Source: Paulownia fortunei
Lineage: Eukaryota > Streptophyta > Magnoliopsida > Lamiales > Paulowniaceae
Direction of reading: 5' to 3'
NCBI GenBank assembly: GCA_019321725.1
Contig: CM033114.1
Location: forward strand, 18,952,278 to 19,016,277
DNA length: 64,000 nt
Part shown: positions 14,241 to 27,770 of the stretch, one piece after another
Numbering within the stretch: position 1 is the stretch's first letter
Layout: each line of letters opens with the position of its first letter
The notes under the pieces: generated by a model
What the model was told of the DNA's origin: nothing
Seen by the model: the letters and a program-made list of their open reading frames with translations, nothing else
The model's database searches: none
Position numbers and translations under genes: made by a program

Positions 14241-15559
14241 TGAGAAACAAGAATATCCTGTATGTTATGACTCTTGTAGGACACTTTTTAAAATGTTGTA
14301 GTAAAATTTAGTACCCATTTGAAAATGGCATCTTTCTATTTTTTATTATTTAAAATTTTAAAATGCATTTGTTTTACCCATTTTCATTAAAAACATAATT
14401 TATTTGTATTTTCAAAATTTATTTCTAAATCTACTAATATTCACGTTTTTTATGTACTTATTAAAATTTATTTCGAATCTATTATTATTTTATGTATTTT
14501 CATACAAAAATATCATAGTATAAAATATATTGTTATTTCTAAACTTGTATAGTTAATATAAAAATATAACCAATTCAAATATATTTTTATTTTTACATAA
14601 AAAAATAATAAAAATATTTTCAACATTAGAAATGTTGAAAATATAAAAATGAGTTTGAAAATGAAACCAAACGACGTCTTGAGGTTAGATATTTTGAAAA
14701 ATTAAAAGAAAAAATAATTTGAAGCTTTGGACTTAAAACCATCTCCAACCCACAAGTCTATTTTAATGCAACTTTTGCATTAAAATGATGCAGTTTTTGC
14801 ACCACACTTAAAAATCTAATCCCAACTCATTTATTTTAAATTTTACTCTAAAAAGAATATTTCTTGAATATTCCTTATTATTCCATTTACAATAATTATT
14901 TTATTTCATCAAATATCCTTTAACATATTAATACAATTATATATTCAATTTGTATTTTATGTAAATGAATGAATTTTAGCAACATAAATATTTTAATCTT
15001 AATAATAACAATATAAATAAAATAATTAAATTTTATTAAAAATATTTATGTACATATATAAAATAAAAAAAATAATTTTGTTAAAAAATATATAATGAGG
15101 ATAAAAAATAAATTTTTAAAACATTTTTAAATATAATAAAAAATAAAAATTTTGTTAAAAAACAATATAAATATAATAAATAAAAATATTTGTATATATA
15201 AATTACAAAAAGAATAGTTTTTTTGGAAAATACAAATTAGAATAAAAATGAGTTTTTAAAATAATTTTAAACATAATAAAAAAATATTACATTTGTGAGG
15301 GAAAAAAAACAAAATAAGAATATCATAAAACAGATCGCTCCAAAATAGCGTAGATGATGACATTTCCGTTGGATTCTCTTTTAGATCAAATTTCAAACCC
15401 TGTAATATTTATTCTACACTAAATATATGGATGAAGGTCAAATGTCCAATTTTATAAAAAATAAAATACATAAATGATAGATTTACATAAAGTGTATGTA
15501 CACCAAAAATAGTATCTACAATACCTTTCGACCCAACCAAGTGGGGTTTTCTCTAATTT
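14241..15559. other. Very AT-rich intergenic DNA
   Basis: Simple A/T-rich runs with no gene signal and no repeat that I could pair confidently. Confidence 0.5.
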
Positions 15560-16110
15560 ATTTATATTTTCACCACTATTCATTATTCAAATCACTATTA
15601 ACTTTCGTGTTGATTTTCTTTAAAAATGTGTATATATTTGTTTGTATTTATGTACGTGTATTTAAACAACACATCATATGTATATGTTCATTTTTGTCAT
15701 GTCATGTCTTAATTATTTTAAGAATTAATATATCTTTATTTATATCAAATTGTAATTTTATCATTGTGATTGGATCTCAATTTTAGAAAGAATTATCCTC
15801 TATTGAATTGACTGATATGACATTAAGAAAGTTCCTAACTTAAAAGTGGAATGTATGCGCTTGTAATTTGCTTTAATAGTACAATATAAAATGATTGTTT
15901 TTGTCTATACAGATGATGACTTTCACATACTTCAAAATCAACAATATTCTGATTGTTTAATCATGTCTTATTTCTTAAATTGATAATTTGTTTTTTCTAT
16001 AATATTCTTATTTTAAATTATTAACGTGATTACGATTGTTAATGTGATTACGGCTGATTCTCAACTACTATTTTACTAAATATAATTAAAAAGATTTTGT
16101 GGGTCCATGG
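15560..16110 (+). repeat. Diverged partial copy related to the 2.5-kb unit (a)
   Basis: Shares attgaattgactgatatgac, gttcctaactt and gattttgtgggtccatgg with the tandem units, and a longer match (ttcgtgttgattttcttta) with 17,790-18,330. Much more diverged than units 1-3. Confidence 0.5.
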
Positions 16111-16609
16111 TTCTGAGAGTTTACTGTTAATGATCTTTTATGTGACAAGTACATCAATCTTCTTACGAGTATTTGATATCTTTTCTTATCAATTGATAGT
16201 AAAATGATAAGTTATGTTTTGTTTTGAATTTAAGGAATATTTTCTATTTCAAACTAGTAAAAATATGAAAAATCCGTTACCTCTAATAAATTTTAGTACT
16301 TAAAATTTTCTATCCAAGGTAAGATCGGTTTAGGATCATGGGATCCTTTTCTACCATAAATGTATTTTTCTTTTTTTTTTAAATTTGTAAATGTGCTTAT
16401 GAAACTACATCATTATTTTCAACCATATGTTCAAAAGATACATGCTATGGTAAAAGTACACACCACGGTAGAAATTTACTCTTTTTTAAGAAAAAACTCT
16501 TTATCACATGTATATTTTAAATTAAACATTTTTTTTTATTTTCACATGTCAAATTAATTAATCAACTTTACAAGTACTAATTCAATTACATTCTTATTTA
16601 TATGGAGGA

Positions 16610-16960
16610 TGTTTGGCTAAGCTTATAAGCTTTTAAAAATATTTTACAAGATGTTTGAGAGTTTATAAGATTTCTAAAAGTGTTTGGTATAATTTTTAGA
16701 AAAAAACACTTATAAACTATTGAAATAAGATGTTAGGATCTTATAATCTGTTTAGAAAAAAATAATAAGGAGATCATAACTTATTTTTGAAATAAGATTT
16801 TATTAAACAAGTTCCTTTAATTTGATAATTTTAATTATAAAATTATAATTTTTAATATTTTAAAAGTTCCAAAATCTTATTTTATCCAAATACTTCAAAA
16901 ATTTATTTATATATTATAAAATGTAGGAGTTTATAAGATCTTTTAAATAAATTTTAACTA
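16610..16960. mobile_element. MITE-like element, copy 1
   Basis: Begins atgtttggctaagcttataa and carries acaagatgtttgag, aaaacacttataaact, atcataacttatttttgaa and aaaatcttattttatcc. The reverse complement of 42,085-42,435 aligns along its length. It belongs to the TGTTTGGCTAAGCTTATAAG class of plant repeats. Confidence 0.6.
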
Positions 16961-17789
16961 AATAATTGAGGACATCTTATTTTCACATATTTATGTCATT
17001 TCCTAATATGAACACATATAGACCTAGTATTTTAAATAACAAATTTCAAATCCAAATACAATTCCATTTTCTGTCAAAAAATGTTTCAAATGCATCTCAA
17101 TTTCTGATTAATAGCAAACATAGTCCAAGTTTTAATATCTTTATTCGATCTTTTTAGCTTCGAAGATCCTTTTGTTTTGTTTTGTTTAACTTCTTCGATT
17201 TTTTCTTTTTTGTTTGGGTAAATTACAAAAGGTATCTATGAAGTTTTAATCTAATTAAAAAAAAAACTCAATTGTATTTTAAAATTTTACAAAGACCCTT
17301 CTCAACAGGTGTACTTTATAAAATAAAAACAAATGTCAATATGATATTTATAATTTATAAATTTTGATGATTTTTTTTATATAAATAACCCAAATTTCAA
17401 GAATAATTTTTATAAGTCACACTATTTGTTATTATTTCACAATTGATAAAAACTTTTAACTAAGTCAAGTGGCTTTACTTAAACTCATGCTCTTGGAATA
17501 AAACATGTCATTTTCAAGGCTTGAATATGGTTAAACTTTTTGTTCTTAAAATTCATTGTTAATTAAAAAATACGTATGAGCTTTAATCCGAGATGTGACA
17601 GACCAAAACTCAATTTTTCTCTGTTAATATTTGTTATACCTTGACAAAGTAAGTTGAATCTACCTAATGGCTATAAAACTATCAATAATGAAAGAAATAA
17701 TCTAATATAAATACCACTAAATATTGTTAATTATGATATTAACAAAGTCAAAAGGTGATTATGAAAAGCTATAATAAGGTCAATACATT

Positions 17790-17876
17790 CCCACTAATCA
17801 TTGTTCCAATCACCACTAGCTTCCGTGTTGATTTCCTTTAAAAAAAGTGTATATTTTTGTTTATGTATTTATGTAC

Positions 17877-17908
<32 letters not shown>

Positions 17909-18330
17909 TATATATAAAATGGTACGATACAATACATGTCAGTGTTCTATTTTAAAATGAAATATATAGAGGATGGATATTGTCATGTAAATATCTTAAG
18001 AATTGATATATTTTTATTTTTATCAAAATGTAATTATATCGGATTGTAGCTCGAAAAAGAATTATCCTTCATTGAATTGATTGATATGACATTTAGAAAG
18101 TTCATAATTTTAAAATAGATTACATTCGATATGTATTGAGATTGATTTAATAGTTCAATAAAAAATAATTACTTTTGTGACTTTCACATGCTTCGAAACC
18201 AACAATTTAGGTTATTTAAATACTATATCTTGAAATGATAAATTTTTAATAATATTATATTTTTTAAAGTGATTAGTGATTCTATAAAATCAGAAAGATT
18301 CTGTGGGTCGTTAGTGTCGAGACTCCACCC
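17790..18330 (+). repeat. Diverged partial copy related to the 2.5-kb unit (b)
   Basis: Pairs with 15,560-16,110 (ttccgtgttgatttccttta, attgaattgattgatatgac, gattctgtgggtcg). The 100 bp before it (taccactaaatattgttaat, aaggtcaatacattccca) also match 11,845-11,945. Confidence 0.5.
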
Positions 18331-18339
18331 GATTGGATT

Positions 18340-19050
18340 CTGTTGGATATTACTTTTCTTACTTTCTTTCTGTTTTTTTTATGACATCTACGTATACATA
18401 TAAATACTTATAGTGCTTCCTAATCTACATATTTAATATTAAATCTATTCAAATTATTTTATTAAAAAAATCAATAAGATTCTACAATATTATTTGAAAT
18501 TTCCTTTCCACGCTCAACAATTTATTATTATCAACTGTGCAATTACTGTTTAAATTTTCAACCAATAAAAAGCTAATTAGTGTTTTAAGATGGTGGCTGG
18601 TTAAAGCTTTTTCCAGTGACGTGGGTTGCCAAAATAAAGTTGGCTAAGAAGCTCATAATTTTAAGAACTGGAGTGAAAAATACAAATCCATAAAAGATCA
18701 ACGGTAAATCAACATTTTGATATCGAGTTTCCAAGAGCCCGTAAATAGAATTCGAACATATATTTCATCAATTTTGATTTATTGAGCATATCGAGTTAAG
18801 TTCAAATAGAGTTTTAAAATTTACAGAATTATAAAAAAATTGTTCAAATAATTTAAATGAACAATTAAAAATCGATTCTCAAGTTGTATATTGAGCAACT
18901 CAACTTCTTGTTGTTCAGCCCCTATCCGATAAAATGCCCCAAAACTCGTTATTTAGTAGTTTTTTTGATTTAGGAAAACGTAACTCGACAAGGTTTAAGA
19001 GATGCTACGTCCTGTAATATATATCAAATGTATATTTCATCACACATTTT

Positions 19051-19081
<31 letters not shown>

Positions 19082-20570
19082 CACATATATATGGTGAACT
19101 GTAAGTCCAATGCACACAATCGAGTGTCGTATCTGCAATACTCTTTGGATAAATTCATTTTTCTACTTGTTGCTTAATCTATTCAAGTTAGTTCCATAAG
19201 GTAGATTTTATTGTCAATGGGCCACAATAGTTGGCCCCTACATGAAAAAAGGCCTTTGTTTTTTAAGGATATTGGCTGTCTGGTCCCTCCTCATCTTGAG
19301 TTATTGCTATGTGACTATAACAAAAAATCTATGTTGCCATACCTAAGTCAATTAATACTTATTCTATTTATTTAAATCACTTCAAATTAATATCAAATTC
19401 TTTGTTATTTATTTTATCAATTTCAAACTTATTACTTTTATTTTTATTTTTACCTAAAAAAATTTCTAGAAAAAACCGACCTATATTGCTCTAATTATGT
19501 TTGTCCCTTATTGAATTTTTATTCAAAGTCGTAAGAAATAACTGTTATTATCAAAGTCACATTTATTATAAGCCAAACAAGGAGCACTCTCTTATTTTTC
19601 TTGGACTAATAATTCTTATTGGCTGTGTTTGTAGTTATGACTTTAGCGAGCAAATATTTAGAAAAATATTTTTTTCGATATAATTTTATACGAAACTCGA
19701 AGAAAATATATGTCCAAGTATAATTTGACAAAATATTTATTTAACTAATAAATTTGTTTCATGTATTTTATTATGACCATCATTTTATTCAAATAGTATT
19801 TGTAATTAATATTTATTTTGATAAAAAAATGATAAGATTTGATTTTGCCTTTTTTTTTTTCCATCTCACTATAATCTTAATTCCAAATACAACATGTTAT
19901 TCCATCAACTGCCTTTTTTCTTTTCGGTAAATGGGTAAGGAACTGGGCCATCATGGGATAGACCATTTGACTTTTTTCGGCTAATGGATATGGGCTTGGT
20001 CCATCATGGATGGGAAAAAATCAGCGTGCTTTTCCTATAGCCCAAATGGTTAACTTCACCACCATATTATTAAAAATGCCATAACTGTTATTTTAGTATT
20101 TCATTATTATAAAAATATTTTTTTTAGAAGAACTATATCTCATTCCTTGGTACAAAAGTCATTTTATTCCAATTTTACAAAATTCATGTCCTTATAAGAA
20201 TAGGACCAAAATGTCTTAAATAAGAGCCTCAATTGCTTTGCTAGTGGTTGCATGCACTTAGGGACGGATGTGGATGACAACGAAGTGGATTTGAGCAATT
20301 GAGATTCACTCAATCAAAAAATTTTGGTGTCTGGATTCAGACTCGATAGGTTAGATCTGCTAGATCCATTTTATTATTTTAAATATTAAAAAAATATTTT
20401 AAATATTAAAAAGTACTTTTTCTCAACAATTCTCTACTAGAAAAATCGTATATCCTTTATTTTATTAAAATAGTGAAAAAGTGCTTGTAAAGCTTTGAGT
20501 TCATAAATTGCATGTTAACTCAAAATATGAAATACTCGAATTAATTGAACTACTTAATAAATTTAAGGCC
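18340..20570. other. Intergenic DNA, no gene
   Basis: AT-rich. Contains (CA)n/(TA)n at 19,050-19,092 and a short local duplication (gggccatcatggga / ttggtccatcatggatggg) at 19,930-20,010. Short open frames lack family motifs. Confidence 0.5.
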
Positions 20571-21769
20571 ATTTGCAAAAAAGTAATTCTGAGATTCCAT
20601 CGCCACTATCACCTTGCACCAGTCCGCTATCCTCCATGTCTACATCTTACCTTTATCTTATCCTGTAATATGAGGATATAAATCTATAAGCAACATCATA
20701 AATTTCACAAAACATATTACAGTGATTTTTTTGAAAATGCTTGAAATTCCTTTTTTTTTGTACGTATATATATGTATATACTTAAAAATACATACTAGTA
20801 AAGACCCAAGCATTTAAAAATACATACTAGTAAGGCCCCAGACGTGGTACAAATGCACGCAACTCCGATAGAACCCGGGGTAGCTAGCTACTGAATCCTA
20901 CCGAAGCAAACTCATAACTAATAAGGGCGGACTAGGAGCCCTAAGGGCAAAATTGTGCCCTAAACTCATATGTGGGTGGACTAGGAGCCCAATACCAACC
21001 TCTTATAAAAAAAATATTCTTTTGAAAAATACTTGTGCTCATATTATTTATTATGTAGTATAAAACAAGATTAACAAAATATTAATATAACATGAATCTG
21101 TTATTGGCAAAGCCATAATGACATTTTGCATGTGTGTATTTATATCTATATATATATATATACACACATACATGAAGTGATAAAAAAAAAGAACTCATAT
21201 TGCAGGTGAGAGATGCATTTACTCCTTTTACCAACTTATGAAATACCTAACATTAAGTGACGTGACGTTTGAAAACTCATTCGATATACCTGTCTTAAAA
21301 GACGGTTCATGCCAAAATCACTATTTACATACTTATTAATTATTTATTAAAATTACTCATATTGTTGCAACATCAAAAGAAATACTAATATAAATAATTA
21401 TTGCAACAAGACTAGCTACTAAATGTTGTCAACAAAATTAGTAACCTGACTTATTAAGTTTTATTGAATTTTATCTAAACTTTTACATAATCTTTCCATG
21501 TAAAACTCTAGTTGTACAGAAACTAACATATTAATAATATTTCATGAATTTTACCAACTTCAAAAGAACAAGGTAAATGCATTTTCAAATATTCCAACTC
21601 ATCGTACTACAAAACAAGCGAACACATCTTACTCCACAAATTTTTATTTCAAGAAAATACAAATGATATGACTCTAAAATCTTACACCCATACAAATAAC
21701 ATATAAACAATCATCCAATAATTTTTTTATGATATAATGTTATTTTATATTTATAACAGACTTTACAAT

Positions 21770-22330
21770 TTAGGTTGCAGAAACTGTCAACATCAAATTC
21801 ACTATGAACAAAGTTGGTTCAAAATTTTGAATTAAATATTTTACGAAGATATTTAAATCTTCAATAATATTTTGAAAATTCATAACATATAAATGTACAA
21901 GTTATCAGAAAATTAGCTCAAAATCTTGTTATATTAATTCGGAATATATTTTCAAATATAATTAACAAAAACTATCAATATTAAATTTAGAGTGAACAGA
22001 TTTGGTTCAAAATCTAAATTTAATATCTTACGTAGAAATTAAATCTTTAAAAAAAATTCTGGACATTTATAACATATAAATATACAACATATCAGAAAAC
22101 TAGATCAAAATCCTATCATATGAGTTCGAAATATATTTTCGAATGCAATTAACAAAAACTGTCAGCATCAAATTTGGAGTGAATAGACTTGATTCAAAAA
22201 TCCGAATTAAATATTTTACCAGAAATTAAATCTTTAAAACAATTACTGGAATTCATAACATATAGATATGCAACATATCATAAAATTAATTCAAAAATCC
22301 TGTCACATGAATTCAAAATATATGTTCAAT
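21770..22330 (-). repeat. Three tandem copies of a ~187-bp unit within the LTR
   Basis: aactgtcaacatcaaattc (about 21,782), aactatcaatattaaattt (21,970) and aactgtcagcatcaaattt (22,156) mark equal steps of 186-188 bp. Each is followed by ttggttcaaaat/ttgattcaaaaa, then attcataacatata-type text and a shared atattttc(g/a)aat end. Confidence 0.75.
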
Positions 22331-22554
22331 ATCACACATCAATCAACTAATAACAAAACAAACTCAGTCATAAAGACATGTTCCAATATTGTACACATAT
22401 ATAATCACATATACATATGTTTATATAATTATAAAGAGAGAGAAGTACAATTATAATAATTAATGCTTAATCATAATATAATACAATCATACCTTGATAC
22501 TCCTCTTTATTTCGCTTAGGAGGAGATGGTAGGAGGAAGATGTAAGGCTGAGAT

Positions 22555-22568
22555 GGGGGGGGGGGGGG
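22555..22568 (+). repeat. Poly(G) run, 14 bases
   Basis: Uninterrupted G tract in the pyrimidine/purine-biased part of the LTR. Its exact length is unreliable in assemblies. Confidence 0.8.
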
Positions 22569-23200
22569 AGCGATTGAGAAATAGAGATATCAAGTTTAGA
22601 AGTAGGAGTGTCTATTTTATGGCTAATTTGGAAGATGAATTTTCTAAAACAATTAAGGTGATTGAGGCTTAATTTTTGGTCTAGAATGACTCATACATCA
22701 TTAAAACATGTGAGAAAGAAAATAGATGGAGAAAGGTTTGAATTTTCAATTTTTATTTTTTTATTAGTACGTTTATTTCATCAAACAAGTCAATTTAATA
22801 TCTTATTCAACTATAATATCTCATTAAATTAATAGTGTCTATATATTAACCAACTTTATGTATATATATAATAGAGTAAAAATCTATATTAATATCAAGT
22901 TCAAAATAGTCACATAAAAATCATAAAGTAATCATTAAATAAATATTGTGATACACACAATTATTCTAATTATCAAGAAAGAAAAATCTAGTAAATTAAA
23001 TAATTATCATAAATAAAATTAATCGATCAACATAATTGGCATAAACTTGTCTTAGCACATCCAGTTCTCAGTCATCTGCATAGACACTAATTAAAAATAT
23101 TAACTGACACATTTTAATAATTTTATCATAATTAAATAACATCAATTAAATTTTTTATTAGTTCTAACGGAATTTGTGTCGTAAAAAGTGTGGCGTTACA

Positions 23201-26200
23201 CACATAAATATATATAGCTAATTTAAGATAAATAAATAAAATTAAACGGGACGAATTTGAAAATAAAAATTCAAGACCCACTCTATACTCATTTATAATA
23301 GTAAAAACCTATCCCAAACGAATGAATCTGAATTTGAACTCGCTGTACTACCATCCCAAGACACGGAGTCAACTTTTTTTCTTTTGGGTAGTGTTGGGGG
23401 GTCTAATTTTTTCTTTTGGGTAGTAATAAAATAATATCAAATAAATTTCTATTTTCATAAATTACAAAAATCTTATAATTTTGTCGATATTTGTAACAAA
23501 CAAAAATATAAATGCACGATTTGAAAATGTAAACTTTAAAAATTATAAGAAGTTTAACATGAAGAAATTAAAAAAAAATAACATGATAGGAAGCTCACAA
23601 TAAAAATTTATGATCCGAAGCAGATTCATTATTCTTATTTGGAAATTTCATGTTATCTACTTATACACCGTCCTATAAACCGTTGGATATATAATGTTAA
23701 AAAAAGAAATTTTGCATTCGAATTTTAGATAAAATGTATTCTTAAGATAAGCCCAAATGATTATCTATTTGTTTGAGTTAAGAGCGAGAAATTGAATCCA
23801 AAATTGAAGTTTCTTGAAAACTAAAGAATAAAACTGCATTTTTGAAATTTTCTTTACACCTTTTGACCAATAATTAAGACATAGACCTTGTTTGGGTGCA
23901 AAATTTGAACATGTTTTGCAATTGAAAAGTTGCTATTGCACAAATTTAAAGTCGCAACTCAAAATGAAAAGTTTCAATTGAATCTTGACAACAATTTTGT
24001 GAAATTCCAAAAAAAATATAGGAATGTTATGTTTCGATCTATGAATTTAGTGAAGAAAAAGAAAAGAAAAAGGATGGAAACAATATATTCCATTACGTTT
24101 TCGCTTATAGAGAAAATAAGCAACAAATGTAATTTTTTCTTGAATATAATTGAATATCATGAAAAATCAAATGAAGTAAATGTCTAAATTAGTAAATGCT
24201 AACTCTCATAATCATATTCAAATGAGCATTTCCTTCCCGTTAAAACTTGGAGCTTTGACATCCCCCTTTCCTGAGAGTCGAACTTTTGGCAAAAATTTTC
24301 CCTAACATTTTTCCAATAAAATTTTATATAAAGATAAAAATAATAATGTCCCTACACATTTGAAGAGAAAGTATATATCTAAATATGCTTTAAAAAAGTT
24401 ATAAGTTATACCAAATTTTAATTTTAATGTGTTTCTAATGATATAAAGAGTATATATTAATTTTTATACACATATTATTTTAATTTTAATAATTGTAAAT
24501 GATTCACAAATTTTCAAATGCATAATTTTCAATATAAAATGAGAGACTTAAATTTAATTACAAAATATTTAAAAATACAATAAATCCTAATTTAGAAAAA
24601 TCAAAATGAGTTTTTTTCAAATGATTTTTTTTATTGAACTTCATAATTTGTATTTTAGTCTTTTATTAGAATTGTGCGTTTAAAAGATGAATCCAAAATG
24701 ATAAACTTATTTTATACAAACAAAAATTAGTTTATATTATTTGCTTTACTAAGTATGACTTGAAATTTAATTGTGTCCCTTTACTTATTTTTAATATTTG
24801 ATTATTTCTTAAACCAAGTTTTTTTTCAGTTAGTATGTGCTGATTTCTCATATTAAAGTTAGTATTCTCTTTAATAATTAAAAGGGGAGAAATTTAATTT
24901 GATCTCGATTTTATTTGATAACATTCATTTAAAAAAAAAACTTTAGTTCTTAAAAATAAATTCTCATAAAAGTTTATCAATAACTTACATTATTGAACAT
25001 GACCATAAATTAAAATTTTAGTTTCATATAGGTAGGATGCAATTTCATATACATAGGCAAAAAACAACCTTCCAACATAGATGAGGAACAACTAAATAAA
25101 GGTTTCTATGTTGCTTTCCATTATTAGTTTTGAGTAGAAATTGAAGCTAACTTTGCTATGGACAATTTTATAGCAATCTGGTTTTTTGTTTTTTGTTTTT
25201 TTTTTATTTTTTATGACGAGAAACCCACAATTACTATTTAAAGGTGTGCATTGGATAAACCCCTCTTCCGTACAATAACCCGCAAACCACACGAAATGGT
25301 AAGTCACACTAGGCAAGTCCGGTGCGACGGGCAAGAACGAGTGGTGAAGCAATCTGATTTCATAAATACTTTTGAACAAAGTTTAATATATATTTCATGT
25401 ACTTCAATTTTTATAGAACAAAAGAGAGAGTTCAGAACAAAAAAGAGATGCTTCCAACACATCGCCAGTGGCCTGGACAAACTAAATTTAGACAATGTTA
25501 AGATTCACCTGAGAATTAATACATCCAAGTAGAACATGCTTATGAATATTAAGCAAAATCGAGGAACCTTTGATCCCATACTACCAAATAGGCAAAGCAA
25601 ATTTGACTGAATGATCTAACTACTTAACAATTGAAGAGGACTTATTACTTATTTTTGGTTGAGTAAATGGCATTTTAACTCCATTGTTTTTGGGAAAAAA
25701 AAAAAGAAGCAAATTATCTTCCTGTATTTTCAAAAATGGCTAATAAGCCATTAGAAATATGAATAATATGTCATTGTAAAATTTCCACAATATTTTGAGT
25801 TAGAATTTCAACCACACTATTGGAAGAATTGTCATTGTAAAACTTTCCATTTTTTTAATATCGTCCAAACATTATATCCTCTATATATTAAATGATATTG
25901 TATTTCTCAATAGTAGAAATTATACTTTACAATTTATTGTATTAATGTCAATTTTTGGATGATAGAAATTATTGAATAACTTTTATCTTACACGGTTCAA
26001 GAATATTAAGGGTTGCATATGGAACCTAAGTCATGTTGCAATGGTCGCCACTATAAGCCCGATATTGCTTCTATTGGTTGTATTTATTTTGTATAGTTTG
26101 GAGCTCACGTCATAGGAGCATAGTATCTTACTCACTCTTGTTGAAGTTAGTTGGTAGAGAGTCTAAGTGGAGTTACTCCCGCTCCAATCATTGTACACAA

Positions 26201-26272
26201 CCTATTGTATTCTACTTTCGATTACTAATGAAATGAGGTTTTGTTCTATATTTATCATACCTCGATAAGCGT
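23201..26272. other. Intergenic DNA with repeat fragments, no gene
   Basis: The 25,210-25,345 stretch (tgacgagaaacccacaatt, taacccgcaaaccacac, actaggcaagtccggtgcga) matches the style of a dispersed plant repeat I have seen in many eudicots. 26,020-26,250 looks like the downstream half of an old LTR. The rest is AT-rich with no motif. Confidence 0.4.
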
Positions 26273-26296
26273 TGCATTGATATGGTGTTTTAACAT

Positions 26297-26734
26297 TGAT
26301 GGGTCATAGTCCATAAAAGATTCTCTAGGTTGAGTCCAAAGGCCAACATGGTCATAGACAAAAGTTTTTTCAAGATAGGTTATAATGCTTATATTAAACT
26401 CATAGAGGCCTAAATGTTAAGTTCATGAGGCCCAGTATGAATATTTTAAAACCCATAGGCTCACAAATTCCTAAATGTTCTATACACCATACTATACATG
26501 ATACCACCCTCCGATATTCGGGTATGCTATTTAACATAAAAGTATTATCTTTCTCACAACTCTATGCTGACTTGAGCGTCAGATGGGTATTCCTGGGCTA
26601 ATTCCAGGGACCTCTAACCATTTACAGGTAGGGCCCATCTATTAATTACTTCTTGGCGGAGAGAAGTCGCAAAGAATCAATTCTCGATCATTCGAATAGA
26701 TCCAAGATGCGTCCACCTAAACTTGACCACATCA
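26297..26734 (+). repeat. 5' LTR of the Tat-like element, TATA-deleted
   Basis: This 438-bp LTR pairs with 31373-31845. It shares blocks such as aggttataatgcttatatt, atgttaagttcatgaggc and ctatgctgacttgagcgtc (with small differences). About 35 bp present in the right copy, including the TATA box, are missing near 26518. The LTRs have diverged visibly, so the insertion is not recent. Confidence 0.85.
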
Positions 26735-26752
26735 ATTTGACGACTTATGTGA
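26735..26752 (+). other. Degenerate primer-binding site of the Tat-like element
   Basis: The sequence directly after the left LTR, atttgacgacttatgtga, can be aligned to the TGGCGCCGTCTGTGGGAA class of primer sites used by Tat elements, with several substitutions. It is recognised from its position plus partial similarity. Confidence 0.5.
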
Positions 26753-27039
26753 AAAAACTACCTCGACATTGAGAAGCCCTCGACGAAGTCTAGAGCTTGA
26801 GAAGTTGGTGTTAATGATGCCCCACCCCTTCACAAGGGCGAACTTAAAGGTGGCGGAGTGTATTAACTATTACGAAAGTTTTCACCATAAACATGATATG
26901 TCGCCCATTATGAGGGGAGCCTATCGGAGTGGCAACATGTATGTCACCCAAGAGGACCCCCCAAGCATTGGTCGAGGATGTCTCAACGAGGGTGAGACAA
27001 GAGCGATGATCCACCACGACGAGAATAATCTTTATGTAG

Positions 27040-27370
27040 TAAAGAGCACGTGTCGTCTCTCCCCTAGGAGCTCCCTCCCTCCACGTGCACTTGCGCCTGA
27101 ATGAGCTTGCTCCCTCCTCATGTCCTCGTGCCCCTAGGAGCTTACTCACTCCTCACGTACTTATGCGACCAGGAGCTCACTCACTTCTAGCGTACTCACA
27201 CCCCTAGAAGCTCACTTCTCTGTGTGCTCTCATGTCCTCCGGAGCTAGCTCTCTCTTTACGCACTCACGCCTCCAGGACCTCACTCGCTCTATGCGTACT
27301 CGCTCCCTTAGGAGCTCACTCTTCCACACACTCTAGGGCCCTAGGAGATTGCTCCATCTGCATATCCTCA
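27040..27370 (+). repeat. Degenerate minisatellite, CTAGGAGCTCACTC type
   Basis: Imperfect direct units of roughly 35-45 bp each contain a version of aggagctcactcactcc followed by acgtactcacgc. At least seven variants can be counted by eye. It lies in the interior of the Tat-like element and is richer in C than the flanks. Confidence 0.6.
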
Positions 27371-27429
27371 CACCTCCAGGAATTCAATCTCTTACATCTT
27401 CAAGAGCTTGCACATACCTTAGGAGCCAT

Positions 27430-27770
27430 ACTGACTATTATATTTGAGAGGTCCTACTGACCTCCGCATTCCAAGAGCCATACCAGCTCTCCTATCTGAG
27501 TGGTCATACCGACCTCTACCCTTAAGGATCTTTTTCGACTCTCATACTTGAGAGGTCCTACCGACCTTCATACTCAAAGAGCCATATCGGCTTCCCTGCC
27601 TGACAAGTCATATTGACCTCTACCCTTGAGGGACTTTACTAGCTCCTATACCTAAGAGGTTATACCAGTCTTTACCCTTGAGGAGCCCTACTGGCCCCCA
27701 TGAGGTCCTACCGACCTTCACTCTCGAGAGGCTATATTGATACCCCTACTTGAGTGGCCATACTAGATGA
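27430..27770 (+). repeat. Degenerate minisatellite, GAGAGGTCCTACCGACCT type
   Basis: Imperfect direct units of about 35-40 bp alternate gaggtcctaccgaccttcat with gagccataccggct-like text. Around nine variants are visible. This second, distinct array lies directly after the first one in the interior of the Tat-like element. Confidence 0.6.

Larger units (their letters stand above)
20570..23200 (-). mobile_element. Long Ty3/gypsy (chromovirus-like) LTR, solo or truncated
   Basis: Read on the minus strand it starts TGTAACGCCACAC at 23,200, followed by ttttacgacacaaattccg. It includes a pyrimidine-rich leader with cctcctaagcgaaataaag (about 22,500-22,520), three tandem copies of a 187-bp unit, and toward the end cctagtccgccc, ctaccccgggttctatcgg and gtaccacgtctggggcctt. 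This layout is typical of 2-3-kb Tekay/Del-type LTRs. I found neither a second LTR nor coding sequence adjacent, nor a matching target duplication, so the left edge is approximate. Confidence 0.55.
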
